DNA of 64,000 nucleotides, taken from assembly GCA_963825315.1 (NCBI GenBank), contig CAWGST010000001.1, positions 248,001 through 312,000 of the forward strand, read 5' to 3'. The stretch's first letter is position 1. Each line of letters starts with the position of its first letter. Made by a program: the position numbers and the translations under genes. Of the stretch, positions 62,694 through 64,000 are shown one piece after another. Under the pieces are notes generated by a model. The model was not told where the DNA came from. It made no database searches and worked only from the letters and a program-made list of their open reading frames with translations. This DNA is from DASRLE01 sp963825315 (lineage in GTDB: Bacteria; Verrucomicrobiota; Verrucomicrobiia; Limisphaerales; Palsa-1400).

Positions 62694-63398
62694 ATGATCA
62701 GCTTTTTTCGTAATTTATTTTGTTCCTCCTTGGGCAAAAAATACCTTATGGCGGGCACGGGTCTGCTGATGATTCTCTTTGTCATCGGCCACATGGCGGG
62801 CAATTTGCAAATTTTCCTCGGCCCCGAGGCGATCAACCGCTACGGCCATTTTCTCCAGTCCAACGTGGAGATTCTCTGGCCGGTGCGCATCGCGCTCATT
62901 GCGATCATACTTCTCCACATCTGGTCCGCCACGAAACTGACCTTGGAGAATCGGGCGGCGCGTCCGGTCGCCTACCAACAGTGGGAGCCGACCGCGGCCA
63001 GCTACGCTTCGCGCACCATGATGGTCAGCGGAGTCATTGTGGCCGTGTTCATCGTCTATCATCTGCTCCATTACACGGCCATGGTGCAGGCGGTGAATCT
63101 GACGGGGAAAGACTTCAACGCCAAACCGGAGTTTTTCGATGGGGAGGGGCGGCACGACATTTACAAAATGATGGTGGTGGGGTTCAGCCAGCCGTGGGTC
63201 TGCCTGTTCTATATTGTCGGAGTGGGGCTGCTGTGCCTGCATTTGAGCCACGGGGCCAGCGCCATGTGGCAATCGCTGGGCTGGAAGAAACGCCCTTATG
63301 GCCCGTGCCTGGACCGCATGGCCATATGCGGCGCCGGCTTGATTTTTCTGGGCTATATTGTCATTCCAATTTCGATTTGGCTGAAGTGGATCCAATGA
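62694..63398 (+). CDS. sdhC: Succinate dehydrogenase cytochrome b558 subunit
   Basis: A 234-residue integral membrane protein with five helices, of the fused type found in Bacteroidetes and Bacillus-like type B enzymes. Haem-ligand histidines are available in LFVIGHMAGNLQIFLGPEAI, IIILLHIWSA-like IILLHIWSATKL, FIVYHLLHYTAM and CLHLSHGASAMWQSLGW. It anchors the flavoprotein and iron-sulfur subunits and passes electrons to menaquinone. Its stop overlaps the sdhA start (ATGA). Confidence 0.92.
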   Translation: MISFFRNLFCSSLGKKYLMAGTGLLMILFVIGHMAGNLQIFLGPEAINRYGHFLQSNVEILWPVRIALIAIILLHIWSATKLTLENRAARPVAYQQWEPTAASYASRTMMVSGVIVAVFIVYHLLHYTAMVQAVNLTGKDFNAKPEFFDGEGRHDIYKMMVVGFSQPWVCLFYIVGVGLLCLHLSHGASAMWQSLGWKKRPYGPCLDRMAICGAGLIFLGYIVIPISIWLKWIQ

Positions 63399-64000
63399 AA
63401 CTCGATTCCAAAATTCCGACCGGACCACTGGAGCAAAAGTGGGATCAACACAGGTTCGCCATGAAGCTGGTCAATCCGGCCAACAAGCGAAAATACGACG
63501 TCATCGTCGTCGGGACCGGATTGGCCGGGGCGTCGGCGGCGGCGAGCCTGGCGGAGCTGGGCTACAACGTGAAGGCCTTTTGTTACCAGGACAGCCCGCG
63601 CCGCGCCCACAGCATCGCGGCGCAGGGGGGAATCAACGCGGCCAAGAATTATCAGAACGACGGCGACAGCGTGCGGCGGCTGTTCTACGACACGATCAAG
63701 GGCGGGGATTTCCGGGCGCGGGAAGCCAATGTCTATCGGCTGGCGCAGGTCAGCGTCAACATCATTGATCAATGCGTGGCCCAGGGGGTGCCCTTCGCCC
63801 GGGAATACGGAGGGCTACTGGCCAACCGGTCGTTCGGCGGCGCGCAAGTCTCCCGCACCTTTTACGCGCGGGGGCAGACCGGACAGCAATTGTTGCTGGG
63901 CGCTTACCAGGCCCTGTGCCGGCAAATCGGCAAAGGCAACATCAAAATGTTTCCGCGCACCGAAATGCTCGACCTCGTGGCCATCAACGGCCACGCCAGG
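63395..64000 (+). CDS. sdhA: Succinate dehydrogenase/fumarate reductase flavoprotein subunit (5' part)
   Basis: Open to the right edge (202 codons seen). FAD-binding YDVIVVGTGLAGASAAASLA, the histidyl-FAD region RRAHSIAAQGGINAAKNYQN, GGDFRAREANVYRLAQVS and FAREYGGLLANRSFGGAQVS are all SdhA motifs. It oxidises succinate to fumarate in the TCA cycle at the inner membrane. The longer N-terminus before the FAD motif (about 34 residues) is usual for the type B enzyme. The iron-sulfur subunit gene is expected just beyond the window. Confidence 0.93.
   Translation, partial: MKLDSKIPTGPLEQKWDQHRFAMKLVNPANKRKYDVIVVGTGLAGASAAASLAELGYNVKAFCYQDSPRRAHSIAAQGGINAAKNYQNDGDSVRRLFYDTIKGGDFRAREANVYRLAQVSVNIIDQCVAQGVPFAREYGGLLANRSFGGAQVSRTFYARGQTGQQLLLGAYQALCRQIGKGNIKMFPRTEMLDLVAINGHAR

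Overview
The window reads as a chromosomal segment of a verrucomicrobium, most like the Limisphaerales/Pedosphaera lineage. This is an inference from gene style: prepilins with the FTLIELLVVIAIIAILAAILL N-terminus and an H-X9-DG tail, a TTRWSMVL-type sigma factor next to a zinc-ribbon Ser/Thr kinase, beta-propeller sensor kinases, many secreted glycoside hydrolases, and intergenic REP-like hairpins. There is no rRNA gene, one tRNA-Leu(TAG), and no CRISPR array.

Layout. 1-3.5 kb (minus): type II secretion pseudopilin operon gspF-H-I-J-K, with gspK running off the left edge. 3.8-10.7 kb (minus): carbohydrate operon of a GxGYxYP-family secreted protein, GH2 beta-galactosidase, AraD, an ABM/LsrG-like small protein and an iron alcohol dehydrogenase. 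10.8-14.6 kb (plus): sigma factor, membrane Ser/Thr kinase, and a secreted protein that copies the kinase's C-terminal domain. 14.6-18.1 kb: Nudix protein, class I aldolase, and a histidine-kinase-like protein with a receiver but no ATPase domain. 18.1-23.9 kb: a decayed restriction-modification island in which hsdM, hsdS (twice), hsdR and a second restriction gene survive only as ends, while a class III nucleotidyl cyclase, an AlbA_2 protein and RhuM are intact. 24.0-30.8 kb (plus): zwf, polyphosphate glucokinase, HAD hydrolase, GH15 glucoamylase, PlsC and a sugar nucleotidyltransferase, tightly packed and probably linking alpha-glucan breakdown to the oxidative pentose phosphate pathway. 31.0-34.8 kb: beta-propeller sensor kinase and NarL-type regulator. 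35.1-40.5 kb: large secreted repeat protein, H-X9-DG prepilin, small or broken genes. 40.6-48.5 kb: recG, conserved hypotheticals, a CopG/PIN toxin-antitoxin pair, an IS701-family element and a secreted calpain-like protease.

48.7-59.9 kb holds what looks like a beta-1,2-glucan utilisation locus: a secreted glucoamylase-fold hydrolase (candidate GH144 endo-beta-1,2-glucanase), a GPH-type sugar symporter with a coiled-coil insert, a GH35 enzyme and a GH94 protein matching 1,2-beta-oligoglucan phosphorylase in size and motifs. The last three genes are visibly AT-richer than the rest and are bordered by a transposase remnant on one side and an integrase stub plus tRNA-Leu on the other, so they look acquired. 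60.3-64.0 kb: repeats and a surface-protein tail, then folC and the start of the succinate dehydrogenase operon (sdhC, sdhA running off the right edge).

Caution for the reader: at least nine otherwise good genes are split by a single-base indel, several in homopolymers and with both signs. I treat these as probable consensus errors and give the joined coordinates, but real lesions cannot be excluded.
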